Shown here: positions 50,615-61,912 of the stretch, piece by piece
Numbering within the stretch: the first letter of the stretch is position 1
How the letters are laid out: each line of letters opens with the position of its first letter
From: Monomorium pharaonis
Taxonomy: Eukaryota; Arthropoda; Insecta; Hymenoptera; Formicidae
Direction: 5' to 3'
DNA length: 64,000 nt
NCBI RefSeq assembly: GCF_013373865.1
Contig: NC_050472.1
Coordinates: 19,280,636-19,344,635, forward strand
Made by a program: the position numbers and the translations under genes
Notes under the pieces: model-generated
The model's database searches: none
Told to the model about the DNA's origin: nothing
Seen by the model: the letters and a program-made list of their open reading frames with translations, nothing else

Positions 50615-52071
50615 CCCGTATCAAAAGTGGCGCATTTGTCGATTGGATTTCAGCCTGGTGCATGCCGCTGCATGCCCTATCAATGTTGTACAAATGTCTG
50701 AATGTATATCGGTAGGATGTAAACGCGGGTCAAAGTGGTCGTCCTTCATACCCAGGTGGTTTGGCTACTGCGACCGCGAGTCTTGGCAATGTAGGGAGTA
50801 CTCCCCATTCATCCGCGGACCTGCGTGTAGGTACTGCCGTAGCGTTAGCCTCCTCGGTAGCCTCCTCGGTAGCTAAGTATTGGGTCCTCACCAATCTGTT
50901 TTCTCCCGGACCGCTACCTCAAGTCTCGGTTTACCACCATTCCCACCACAACTCCTCGCATAGGAGTGGTGGCGGTGGGGAGGCATCATCCTCCAAAGAG
51001 CCAGCCTCTTCACTGAACCAGGAAATGGCGTTGACTTCCAGCTCGCATCATCAGCAACAGTCAACAGCCGCGCATCATCATCATCAGCCTTCAGTTAGCA
51101 GCAGCAGCAGCCACCACAGTTCTCTGCAGTCGAATCCACAGGTTTGTTTATGTGTAGCGGCACGTGTTTTGTGTAACGACTACAATCTCTGAATGCGGCT
51201 TTACAAAATTACTCCGATCTGGAGTAGTTAGTAATTTTAAACTTTTGCAGGAGTTGCGGTAACACGCATCATCTTTTTATGGATTTATGCGTGTGATTAG
51301 ATGGTGTCACATGTAGATGACAACTGTTACGAACAGTGCTATAAACATTTGCACTTGTTTCATTGAATCTTTCGTCTCTTTCGTAATTTTATAAAGAATC
51401 TCACTTTTTTATACATTTCACTTTATACAGATTGCCATTTTACAAAAGCTATTGTTTTAATATTAGTTATCACTTATTATATATAGTGCGTTATGCGTGT
51501 GCAGATTAGAATTATTAATTCTTCGTCTAGAGAGAATTAGAATGCTCAAGAAATCATACATTTTAATTATCGGAAAATTTAGATATAATCCTTACAAGCT
51601 GCTTATTAAAAAATTAAAGATCTTGATTCTCAATCGCACAGGCAAAGTGTATCATATAATTATATATAATTGTGTATAAAATATATTACATGAGTTTTTG
51701 TGTATGTTTAACAGATTCCTGTGTCTCTTCCTGGCCTTACTTTAGACGGCGCACATATACCAGCGAGTCACTTGGCTGCACATGCACAAATGCAACAGAT
51801 GCAGGCGCAGGCACAACAGCTGCACCAGCAGCAGCAGCAGCAAACGCCGCAGCAACAGCAGCAGCAGTCCCATCATCAGATGCCGAATCATCAGAACGCT
51901 CAGAACAATGGACCAACGGCGCACAGCCAGAGCGCGCAGCGAGACGATAACAAGGTCAAGGACGAGGGCGGTAGTTGCACCACCGAGCGTTGCAGCGACA
52001 ATCAGGTTCACTGTCAAGTTCAATGTGATCTGCAATTACAACCACCCCAAGATCTTCAACAGAGCTTGATG

Positions 52072-52108
<37 letters not shown>

Positions 52109-54752
52109 AGCAGCAGATTGGGGTCAACATTAGCGGTAACTCCACCACTGAGGGAGGAAGCCAGAGTAATTCCGAGAAACCCGAGAAAGAGAAGGAGTTG
52201 CGGCAACTGAATATGACCCAGTATGTCTTTAACTGTTAATTGTTATTTAATCGTATTCTGGATAAATATAATGCTGTTTTTGTAGATTCCAAGTCCCTGA
52301 CTTGAAACCAGGAGGACACATGATGGACGTGAGGACAGCAGACGGATCGGTCGTCAAAATCAGCGCGGGAAACGAGCAAGATTTGGCCAAGACCCTTGGG
52401 GTCGAAATGGTACAAAATATGTACAAGGTACGTGATATTGTGGAAGCCATCGTAATAACTGTATTTAAAAGTATTAAAAATACTGCATTTATTCTTTTTT
52501 CGCTCGATAGGTTAATGTTGAAGATATTAACCAACTCTTGGCGTATCACGAGGTCTTTGGAAAGCTGCAGAGTGAAATTGCAGCTGGAACGACTTTAGTA
52601 GGCAGCACTGTGCCTACACAAACAGTTACCACGATACAGAACGGCACGCCAATCGTGCAACAGGTTCAACTGAACAAATTTGACATAAAGTCGAGCGACG
52701 GCGAGGCAACGCCTGGTCCGAGTGCATCGCCCGTATCGGTCGGCAGTCACGCTTGCGAGATATGTGGAAAGATCTTCCAGTTTCGTTATCAGCTCATTGT
52801 ACATCGCAGATATCATACCGAGAGGAAGCCATTTACATGTCAGGTATACAATGCGGTGAATCTTATGTACGCAGCGATTCACTCAAAATACATGTGCAGA
52901 TTGGTATTGAATTGGTGCATGGCATAATTTCAGGTATGCGGTAAAGCGTTCTCGAATGCGAACGATCTTACACGTCACGGCAAGTGTCATCTGGGTGGAT
53001 CCATGTTTACCTGCACCGTTTGCTTTCACGTCTTTGCGAATGCGCCTTCGCTAGAACGTCACATGAAGAGACATGCCACCGACAAACCGTACAATTGCAC
53101 GGTCTGTGGTAAGAGTTTCGCGCGCAAAGAGCATTTGGATAACCACACGAGATGTCATACTGGCGAGACACCGTATAGGTAAGTTTATTCATAAGATTTA
53201 TTTAAATGTTAATTATTATGATTGAAACTGTTAAATAAATGTGGTAAATGTGACAATGACTTCTCAATTTCTCAACGATAAAATAAATAATTTATATGTT
53301 AATGTCACCGAAAATTGTCTAATGATTTTAATTAGACGACTTTGGAGCAAAAAGAAATGTGGGATGATTCTTGCAGATGTCAATACTGTTCGAAGACGTT
53401 TACCCGAAAAGAACACATGGTAAATCACGTTCGCAAACACACTGGTGAGACTCCCCATCGATGTGATATTTGCAAGAAGAGCTTTACTCGCAAAGAACAC
53501 TTTATGAACCATGTTATGTGGCATACAGGAGAAACCCCTCATCATTGTCAAGCTTGCGGCAAGAAGTATACACGCAAAGAGCATCTCGCTAACCATATGC
53601 GCTCGCACACAAACGATACACCGTTCCGTTGTGAAATATGCGGTAAGTGGTATAATTTTTATATTCTTTATGTTGTTTTGTCCATATTTTGAACGTAAAC
53701 TTGGAAAAATATTTATATGTTGTGTCAGTATAAGATAAAAACAACCAAACAAATTACGTTTAATGGGACGATTCCAGAAACTTTTTAAAGTAAAGCGATT
53801 GTCATTTTCTATAAACTTCTTTCCTTAAAAAAAATGAATATTTTCTAAATAAAAAAACTAAATTGATTGCTTTCAGGAGAAATTTAAACGAGTAAAAATA
53901 AAGAAAGAAAACAGATAATAAAATATGAGCAATCACAAATATACATATGATAATACACATCGAAATCATCGGCAATGTTGAAAAGAATATTTTGATCTTT
54001 TCTGATTTTTATTCGGTATCCCTCTAACCAAAATATAGATGATATTTTTATAGTCATTTGTATCTGTACAATTGTTAAAGTGAAATCCGATAAGAATCGA
54101 AGATTTCTCAACATTATTGATGAAATTTGAGCGTATTATTGTACTGATATCTGCACTTGCTTGCTCGTATTGATTTATTTACTTTTAATTATTTAGATTA
54201 ATATTCAATACTTAATACTTAATTTATTGTTCAATTTAATATTTAATTTTTGCTTTATAAAATTAATACTTGCGACGTAAAATCAACGGTTTATAACGTA
54301 TAATTAATTTATCGCGAATTATTTTGCGCTATAAAGAACACATTGCCATAATCGATAACTATCGATAAAATATCGCTAAATACTTTATTACGAAAGACGA
54401 ATTTACCGTGAGATACGATCATGTAAATATTGTGGCATTTGAAGAATTAGTGAGGTAAGTATGATATTTAATCATATATTATCTTACAAAATATATACTA
54501 CATTCTGCTTTTATCGTTAAATCTATTGTTTACATTATTCAACCCTAGAAATCTACGTCAAAATATAACGAGTTGCATTAATTTTTTGCGACATTTAAAG
54601 AATTTTTTTTATAAAATGTTTACGTATATAAAGTTAAAATATGGTTAAGTTTCTTAGAATTATAAATTACGTGTGATTTTTTGTAAAGCCTGATCTAGAT
54701 TCTAATATATTTATTGTACTTTTATCTATTTATCTATCTATCTATCTATCTA

Positions 54753-54819
<67 letters not shown>

Positions 54820-57800
54820 ATAAGGCATGTGGAATTCTAGGGTTTAAATTAGAATGAAAAATAATATTTTAACTTTAAAATAAAATTATATATTTACCTC
54901 AATATAATATGTTTATTATGATCTTTATAGACATGAAAAATATGCTTTTTTAATTTACGCTTGCGTTGAAAAACTGATACAGTGTGTATATTTTTTCAGA
55001 GAACGCATTGTAAGCTTTGAACTGAGATTTTTTTAAATTGCCGTATACATATATTTTTGCAAATTTATAACCGACTTGCTTGAATACATCTACCGATATT
55101 AATTAATACAACAGAATATTCAATATTTATTACAGAGATGCACAATTTATATTCCTCGAGGGTAAAAATGTATGCAGTTTGCATTAATAACTGCATAACT
55201 AAAATAAAGTTGTTACATATCTAATTAATATATATTTACAATTTAAAATTAAATTTTTATGCATTTGTAGGGTAATAAATATGTATGAAAAGAGTTGTTT
55301 TTATGATTAATACAAAAGTTACATATGTATATTGAGAATTTTTTAAACGATTTTAAACGCAGTTAAATCATTTGCAAAAATATCAATTTTTCTGAAATTT
55401 GAAATAAAAATTTCATAATTAATTTACCCCATAAAGATAGAGTTCGATATCGAAGATAGATATCGAGAAGAGTTGTGCATCTCAGAAATTTTCCCAGAAA
55501 AAAACGAAAGAAAGAAAAAGAAGGGAAATCGCCTACGCAAACCGGCGTTGGCGTAGGCGTGCGCGATCGATCAGTTTTGACAAGTGTGTCTCGCCAGTCG
55601 AGCGCGCGCTCGGTTAACGCGGACGGATGTGGCGCGGACGCGGACCGGGAGTTACGTCGAACGTGCTCTGCACGCGCGCGCGCACACAGCACACACGTGC
55701 ACGAGCATGGGCGCGCGCGCGCACGTGTGTGTGTGTATAAAATATGTGTGTATGCATGCATGTATGTATGCAGCCGCAGCCGCTGCCGCGGCGGTGAAAT
55801 AAAATTCGCGAGAATTGATCGCGCATCGCGAGTAAGCCACCCCCTCCTCCCCCCGCCCGCCCGGTTGCTCGGCCCCGCGACTCCCGCGGAGCGTGCGGGT
55901 CGTGCGCATTCCTTCGCGGTGGCGAGGAGGAGGCAGGCAGGCGCCCCTCTAACCTTAGAGTCGCGTCGGCGCTTGCCCTCGCCCGCCCTCCTCCCCCCCC
56001 TGCCTGCCCACCGCCCCGACGACAACGGCGAACGGGGGAACCCCTTTCTTCCTTCCTTCCTCAGTCCTTGGGAATCCGCGCGAGGCTCCTCCAACCCGCC
56101 GGCCGGCGCTCTCCAAAAAGAGTCGCTTTATTTCTTCACTCAACGTCTGGCCGTGAACTGTGATGGCATGACTTGCTATTTCGTGAATTTAAGCGGTTCG
56201 TACGAGGCCTTTCCTGCCGCTCGTTTAACCCCTCGCTCGCTTATCCGCTAATTCGCTCGCTCGCTCGCGTCGACCTCCCGGACCGCTTCCCCGATACAAT
56301 TACGTTTTGCGTGTGCCATTTTTATCGACGATGCGTCGAAATTAGTTCGGCCAACGTTGAATCGCCGTCTCGCGAGACCCTCCGAGCGGTGCCAGAAGAC
56401 GTTGGTCTCCTCGTGCGGCGTCGAAAAGCAAGCTTGAGCTTCTTTCGCCCGGATTAAAATCGCGACAAGTGTATCGTTAATTGTTGCCTGAGAAAAGAAA
56501 ATGTCTTCGACGTCGCGTGACGGGGTCCGTCGATTTAATTCGCTCCTCACGCGAGTGCTGCAGTAGATTCGGGGAGATTGGCGGTGGAGCTAAAACTCAA
56601 AGTTTCGAGAATCGTTGGCTGCCTGCCAAAGTAGCGGTTAATTAATTACACCTCGCGTTAATCGCACCTATTTGTGCGGCGCACCTTTGCGCGACCGCGA
56701 AAACCGGGAAGAAGAGTGAAGATCCCGTGTCCGCCGCAAAATTCGAAATTTTGTATTTTCGTTCGGCGAGGCCGGCAAGCATGCGCGCCGATCTATACAT
56801 GTCACGTGACACGTGTATACATACAGCGCGCGTTGACCGCGACGTTTGTTTTTCAAAATCGGGGAAAACCCATTCGCAACTGTCGTGCGATCGTCGTGTG
56901 AAGGTAACATTCCGTAAAAATTAAAACACTGCAAAACAACGGAGCTTCCAGCCCTATTTTCCTTCTCTTGAGCTCCAAGCTTGATTTTCAGAAATTAAAG
57001 GAACTAATATGATATAATAAAAAATAGAGAATTAATTGCGAAAACCCCTCGTGTCTTGGAATCGTCCCAGTTGCGCGCGATTTGCAACGCCTCTATCATA
57101 CATATATACATTTATAAGAACCCCATCCCCGCATTGCAGTCTAATGAAATGCGCCTATTCTCGGTGCTTTTCTTTCTGTTTAACGCTGCCGTACGCAGGT
57201 AAGTCGTTTACGAGGAAGGAGCACTTCACGAACCACATAATGTGGCACACGGGCGAGACGCCGCACCGCTGTGACTTCTGCTCGAAGACGTTCACGCGAA
57301 AGGAACACCTCCTGAACCACGTTCGCCAGCACACGGGTGAGTCTCCACACCGATGCGGCTTCTGCTCCAAATCGTTCACCAGAAAGGAACACCTTGTTAA
57401 CCACATCCGCCAACACACAGGTGAGAGCGGTTGGCAGATGTTCACTTCACGGGCAACCGATAAATAATCGTTGTTAAGAGTATCTCTATTAAGAGTAGTT
57501 GTGTCTTCGTGGCATTATTTTTACATATATATTCTTTATATATACAGTGAAAGGAGGATTCACACAATTCTTTTTTTTTTCTTTCCTTTTTTTTTATTTA
57601 TCTTTTTGTGTTTTCTATAGGCTAAGAGAGGTCGATATTATAGAGGGGACCATGAGAGGGTAGTCACACCTCGTATAATATCAAGCAGCGCATTTAGATG
57701 GTTCGATCGAACGCGAGTCGAGACACGCATCTCTCCACACGCTTCCGGTTTCACACATCTGGCTTTACACACGGGCTGTTTCACTTCTACTGGAATCACT

Positions 57801-59791
57801 AGCTTTAATGACTCGATTTATAACGAGTTTTTATATCGAGTTGCATATTTTCGAAATGGAAATACCGAGTCATATATGCGTCTCTGAAGTAGAAATGTGA
57901 AGTTGCAGCTCTTTTTTGAACTTTAATATTAAAATTGACAAAACGAAATTACTTATTCGAAATTCTAAAGTTTGCATTGAAGAAGAAATTGCACTCTTCG
58001 CTCTCATTCGCTTGTAATCCATGCCTCGACGTTTGTTTAAATATCAAAACTGTCGTCTTTATTTAAGAGATCGTTAACGATTCATTCGAAGTGGGACACC
58101 CTGTACGTATACGTTGCGCTTTCATCTGAGGATCGGACACTTGCATGGGAATTGATTTTTATTTAAACGGGATTTTTCCATAAAGTCTCACTCGTTCATT
58201 TTCAGTCTCATCGTCATTGTCTCTAGTTGTTTTACATCATCGCGCGTTTACATCTAATCAATCATTGCAAAATCTCATTGTCACCAAATTCCCCAGGAAC
58301 ATTTGCTGCAGTTCTGCCTAATACACCGCTCTCATTACCACGTCTCCTATTAACACAGCCTTGAACTCAGTTCATTTACAAGTGTTCACAGGTCTCATTC
58401 CGCAATTCCCAAAAACAAATTGCCAAAAAAGAAACGAATTTTACATCTCATCCTGTGGGAGACTTGTATATAATTCCATAGCTTGTAACTTTGTCTCTCG
58501 TTGTCGTGGGTGGCACAAGTCTCGAAATCCGTTTTGGTTTAAATACAGCTAATATAGAATATTAACTAGATTAGATACACGATTTAAGAGAGGAATCGAT
58601 ACGTACTTGCTTTTAACAATCGCGTAATATAGAGTTTTATGCTTAAAGTAATGTTAGTGTGATTAGCATTAAAAGTATTCGGCATACAAAATATTAGAAA
58701 GTATTATATCAGAATACACAGTAGTATATTGCTGTACAAGTTGATTTTTCTTTGATGAACGACACGGGACAATATCGAATATTTGTAACACAGAATTTTT
58801 CTTCTAAAATAATGATAAAATGCAATAATTTTTTGCGCTATTAGACAATCTTAAACAATTTAATTACATACACTGGTACTAGATTAAAGTCTGAAACTTG
58901 TTTTTAATTTATTCAAACGTTTCTAATTTGTTAAAAGAATGAGATATGCTTTTTCATTGATCCTTTGCGTAGATTATCTTTTTTATTCAACTTTTCAACG
59001 AATGCATATTAATTTCAACATAAGTTTCATGTACTAGATACGTAGATTCTACGGATACTCGATAAGTGGGGTTTACTTTTTGGATAGTGTCGAATTTTTT
59101 GGTTGACCTTTATCCCATTCGATATTGTACCTTTTCTGTGCGTTGCGTCAAGCAAAACTTGCCTTGTGCAGGCTAACTCCACTGAGTTCTGAATGACGAA
59201 AATACCTTTTTTTTTTTCAAACATTGCGAATTCGCTTGTAAAATATGTACAGGGGAGACGCCCTTCCGCTGTTCATACTGTCCGAAAGCATTTACGCGGA
59301 AGGATCACCTGGTGAACCACGTCAGGCAGCACACGGGTGAGTCACCGCACAAGTGCCAGTATTGCACCAAATCCTTCACGCGGAAGGAACATTTGACCAA
59401 TCACGTGCGTCAACACACAGGCGAATCGCCACACCGATGTCACTTCTGCTCCAAGTCATTTACTCGTAAGGAGCATTTGACGAATCATGTGCGCATCCAC
59501 ACTGGCGAATCTCCACATAGGTGTGAGTTTTGCCAGAGGACGTTCACTAGGAAAGAACATCTAAATAATCATCTCCGTCAACATACCGGAGATTCTTCAC
59601 ACTGTTGCAACGTGTGCTCCAAACCATTCACAAGAAAGGTACGTTGGTTTCTTTGTTCTTTTTTTTATTAAGTATTCACGAAAAGAGAAAATTAATTTCA
59701 AGTTATTCTTATTAAAAACAAATGAAATATTCAGATTTTGTTGTATGATAACAGAAAATTTCGTATTCCTTTTAACGCTATTATACCAAAT

Positions 59792-59846
<55 letters not shown>

Positions 59847-60411
59847 CTTGAAACATTTTAATTGCGTCTCTCTATTGAGTCTTCTTAAGTATAAACGATA
59901 TTTATCATGTCCCTTTTTTAATTCTCTGTTACAGGAACATCTCGTGAATCATATGCGTTGCCATACCGGTGAACGTCCATTTGTGTGCACAGAATGTGGC
60001 AAGAGTTTCCCGCTGAAGGGCAATCTCCTGTTCCACATGCGGTCGCACAACAAGGGCAGCAACGCTGAGAGGCCGTTTCGCTGTGACCTGTGCCCCAAAG
60101 ATTTCATGTGCAAAGGACATTTAGTCTCGCACCGGCGCTCGCATTCAGACGAGCGGCCGCACAGTTGCCCGGATTGCGGCAAGACCTTCGTCGAGAAGGG
60201 CAATATGCTACGACACTTGCGCAAGCACGCGGCTGAAGGCCCACCGACACAAGTCAGCACACCGTCGGCTATACCGCAATCCGGTGTCCTGCCGATACCG
60301 GCAGCGGCAGCAGTTCTGGTTGGACATCCATTAGCACCGCCGGCGCCGCCTGTGGTGCCGCAACACACGGTGGTCGTACCGACACCGCCCGGTGTATTGA
60401 CATCATACTAA
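49632..60411 (+). CDS. crol: Crooked legs (Crol), 18-finger C2H2 zinc-finger transcription factor, 1017 aa
   Basis: Ten coding exons: 49632-49682, 50716-51141, 51715-52220, 52286-52427, 52511-52843, 52934-53178, 53377-53642, 57199-57420, 59253-59638 and 59935-60411 (stop TAA). They sum to 3054 nt and all phases agree. Residues 1-327 are Gln/His/Ser-rich with polyQ. A conserved block (MYKVNVEDINQLLAYHEVFG) precedes the fingers. Eighteen C2H2 fingers fill residues 455-957, and an Ala/Pro-rich tail ends at 1017. The order of finger sequences (QFRYQLIVHRRYH first, a long FTRKEH series, then FPLKGNLLFH and KGHLVSH) matches Drosophila Crol, an ecdysone-regulated nuclear factor of metamorphosis whose isoforms are reported with 12 to 18 fingers. 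The acceptor at 50714-50715 was chosen over the AG at 50754-50755 because only it keeps frame after exon 1. Confidence 0.93.
50473..50612. repeat. 18-bp minisatellite followed by (GA)n in crol intron 1
   Basis: The unit GTGAAAGGAAGAGAAAGA starts at 50473, 50491, 50509 and 50527 (last copy partial), then about 38 GA units run to about 50612. All purine on the + strand, ending about 100 bases before the exon 2 acceptor. Confidence 0.9.
52072..52116 (+). repeat. crol: CAG/CAA repeat encoding the crol polyQ tract
   Basis: Fifteen consecutive Gln codons, mostly CAG with CAA interruptions, in exon 3. A shorter Gln run with interruptions lies at about 51820-51870. Confidence 0.95.
52511..53642 (+). 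other. crol: crol exons 5-7: fingers 1-7 and the start of finger 8
   Basis: Exon 5 carries the conserved DINQLLAYHEVFG block and finger 1 (HACEICGKIFQFRYQLIVH), and splits finger 2 after FTCQ. Exon 6 holds the rest of finger 2, finger 3 (FTCTVCFHVFANAPSLERH) and finger 4 (YNCTVCGKSFARKEHLDNH). Exon 7 holds fingers 5-7 and ends in finger 8 after FRCEICG. Finger borders do not coincide with exon borders, so exon skipping here would break fingers. Confidence 0.92.
53643..57198 (+). other. crol intron 7 with an internal CpG-rich island
   Basis: 3.6 kb between exons 7 and 8. The first 1.8 kb and the last few hundred bases are AT-rich. About 55475-56900 is CpG-rich, with CG/CA-repeat sequence and a TATAAAAT at 55736-55743. 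Open frames in the island run on both strands and look like compositional artefacts. An internal promoter is possible. Confidence 0.5.
54731..54822. repeat. Compound TATC / TA / TATG microsatellite
   Basis: Consecutive blocks of TATC units, TA units and GTAT units in crol intron 7. Confidence 0.95.
57199..57420 (+). other. crol: crol exon 8: rest of finger 8, fingers 9 and 10
   Basis: A 222-nt exon with phase 1 at both ends, so skipping keeps the frame. It encodes KSFTRKEHFTNHIMWH, then two full fingers (HRCDFCSKTFTRKEHLLNH and HRCGFCSKSFTRKEHLVNH). It stands alone, 3.6 kb after exon 7 and 1.8 kb before exon 9. Confidence 0.9.
57421..59252 (+). other. crol intron 8
   Basis: 1.8 kb of mostly AT-rich DNA without a recognised exon, between the GTGAGA donor and the TGTACAG acceptor. 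Confidence 0.7.
59253..60411 (+). other. crol: crol exons 9-10: fingers 11-18 and C-terminal tail
   Basis: Exon 9 holds fingers 11-14 and the first half of finger 15, up to PFTRK. Exon 10 completes finger 15 (EHLVNHMRCH) and adds fingers 16-18 with different helices (FPLKGNLLFH, FMCKGHLVSH, FVEKGNMLRH). A tail with PIPAAAAVLVG and HPLAPPAPPVVPQH ends in LTSY. There is a short linker insertion (NKGSNAE) between fingers 16 and 17. Confidence 0.93.
59797..59844. repeat. (AT)n microsatellite in crol intron 9
   Basis: About 24 AT units, 90 bases before the last coding exon. Confidence 0.95.
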
Positions 60412-61675
60412 ATCGAGAGAGAGAGAAAGAGAAGAAAAAGAACAAGAGGAGAACAGACAAGATAAAGAAAAGAGAAGCAAGAAGAGAAGAAACGAGGAAA
60501 AAGAGGCATTTGAAGATACATGCTGTGTATACTTAATATATGATTGCGTCGAAGAAATGTGAAGATTGTGCGCTATTCATCGTTTCCTTAAAGACCTGGA
60601 TTACAATGGATTTATTATGCGCCATTTGAATCAATGGTGTCTCACGTGCTGCTCGATCCATTTGTGATTGCTGCAGCTGCATACTACTTTGTTTCAGTAA
60701 GATTCGCAATGAACTTGGTTCGGGACGATATAGAGCGATATTGCTCGTGATACGCGCATAAAACGCGCATTAGAACATTGATGACTGTTCTTTGCGATGC
60801 CGATTATCCAAAGTTTGATTTTGCTTCGTTTAATGCTTGTACTTGATAAGTCGATTATGGTAACGAATGTATAATGTATTCGTTCCAAATTTGTGCAAGA
60901 GAAATATCAGAGTATATCAGAGAATTTTGCGACTATATGATGAATATGTAATGATATTTCTTCGTTATACTTTAGTAACCTTCCATAATTTTAACAAAGA
61001 GGCACTAATTATAATGTCAGTGACGTCTTGGATTATATTTGTATGTTATTTTCATGTGTGAAGAGCATGTCTATGTGCATTCGCCAATTAATAAAGTTTT
61101 TAGTAGCATGTATAGTAATGTCGGGCAAAATATATTTGCGACTTTGAATATGAATACTTTTGGAGGAAAGATATGTATTAATAAGTCATTATTTACAAAT
61201 ATATTTTAACCGACATTGAAATATTTAGATAACTATCCGGATGTCAAACAGGCGAATGTGGTAAAGCTTAGCCATGATCATAGTCATATTGACCATTGCT
61301 TTACATTAATACTGACGAAATACTATTAAAGACTGCCAGCTTTGGTAATTGAAAAATATGAACCGACATTGCTTGTTTTTGAATATTTAATTTATGATTA
61401 TTCTTATGTGTATATAAATAAGCGTGTTTTTATTGTAACTCAGTAATGCTGCGAAATTGCATTTTTATTCCGTATTTCCATTGGATAATCAAACATGGAT
61501 GACGATAGAAGTGCAATTTTGAATGAAAACCTATTATTATTACTTTATAATATTATTACTTTACATATATGAATCTTAATATAATATTTCGCGTTAGTTG
61601 TCCAAATTTCAACACATAACCAAAATACACTTAGATCACGTAAACTTGAGTCTTCAATAGTATATCGTTGGTAGC

Positions 61676-61696
61676 ATTATTATTATTATTATTATT
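61676..61696. repeat. (TTA)n microsatellite
   Basis: Seven trinucleotide units in the probable crol 3' UTR. Confidence 0.85.
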
Positions 61697-61906
61697 GACT
61701 TATGTATTTTTTATATGAAAAAAAAAAAAACGTATTATTTTTGAGAATTTTATTTGATCCGGAGTGGTATTTCAAATTACGTGTTTTATTTTCAAATTTG
61801 CAGATATATTCTTATATAAAGACTTATTAATAGAGCAAAAATGATATGCATCTTGTATGCTACGATCAGTAGTAATCAACGCTAAAATATTTTTGAATTT
61901 GTTATA

Positions 61907-61912
61907 AATAAA
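61907..61912 (+). terminator. crol: Candidate poly(A) signal of crol
   Basis: AATAAA followed within about 10 bases by GTTATGTGTTTATTTAT, a GT-rich downstream element. This is the most convincing of the three candidates, about 1.5 kb after the stop codon. Confidence 0.4.

Larger units (their letters stand above)
49632..52427 (+). other. crol: crol N-terminal exons 1-4 (polyQ, His/Ser-rich region)
   Basis: Exon 1 (MNSEQHALPATTQAQQE) starts ten bases into an exon that opens at 49623. Exon 2 is Ser/His-rich (HHQQQSTAAHHHHQ, SVSSSSSHHSS). Exon 3 has two Gln runs and a short Cys-bearing stretch (CTTERCSDNQVHCQVQC). Exon 4 encodes VPDLKPGGHMMDVRTADG and ends NMYK, which continues into exon 5. Gln-rich regions of this kind often act in transcriptional activation; that is inference here. 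Confidence 0.85.

Noticed and set aside
50714..50760. The AG at 50754-50755 (CATACCCAG) as the crol exon 2 acceptor
   Set aside because: It has a better pyrimidine context but gives phase 1 against a phase 0 donor at 49682. The AG at 50714-50715 keeps the frame.
55363..56251. Minus-strand 243-codon and plus-strand 258-codon frames in crol intron 7
   Set aside because: They overlap each other on opposite strands, are built on CG/CA simple sequence, and have no recognisable domain.
58085..58110. GGGACACCCTGTACG, resembling a mariner-type terminal motif
   Set aside because: Only one copy was seen, with no inverse partner in the intron and no duplication.
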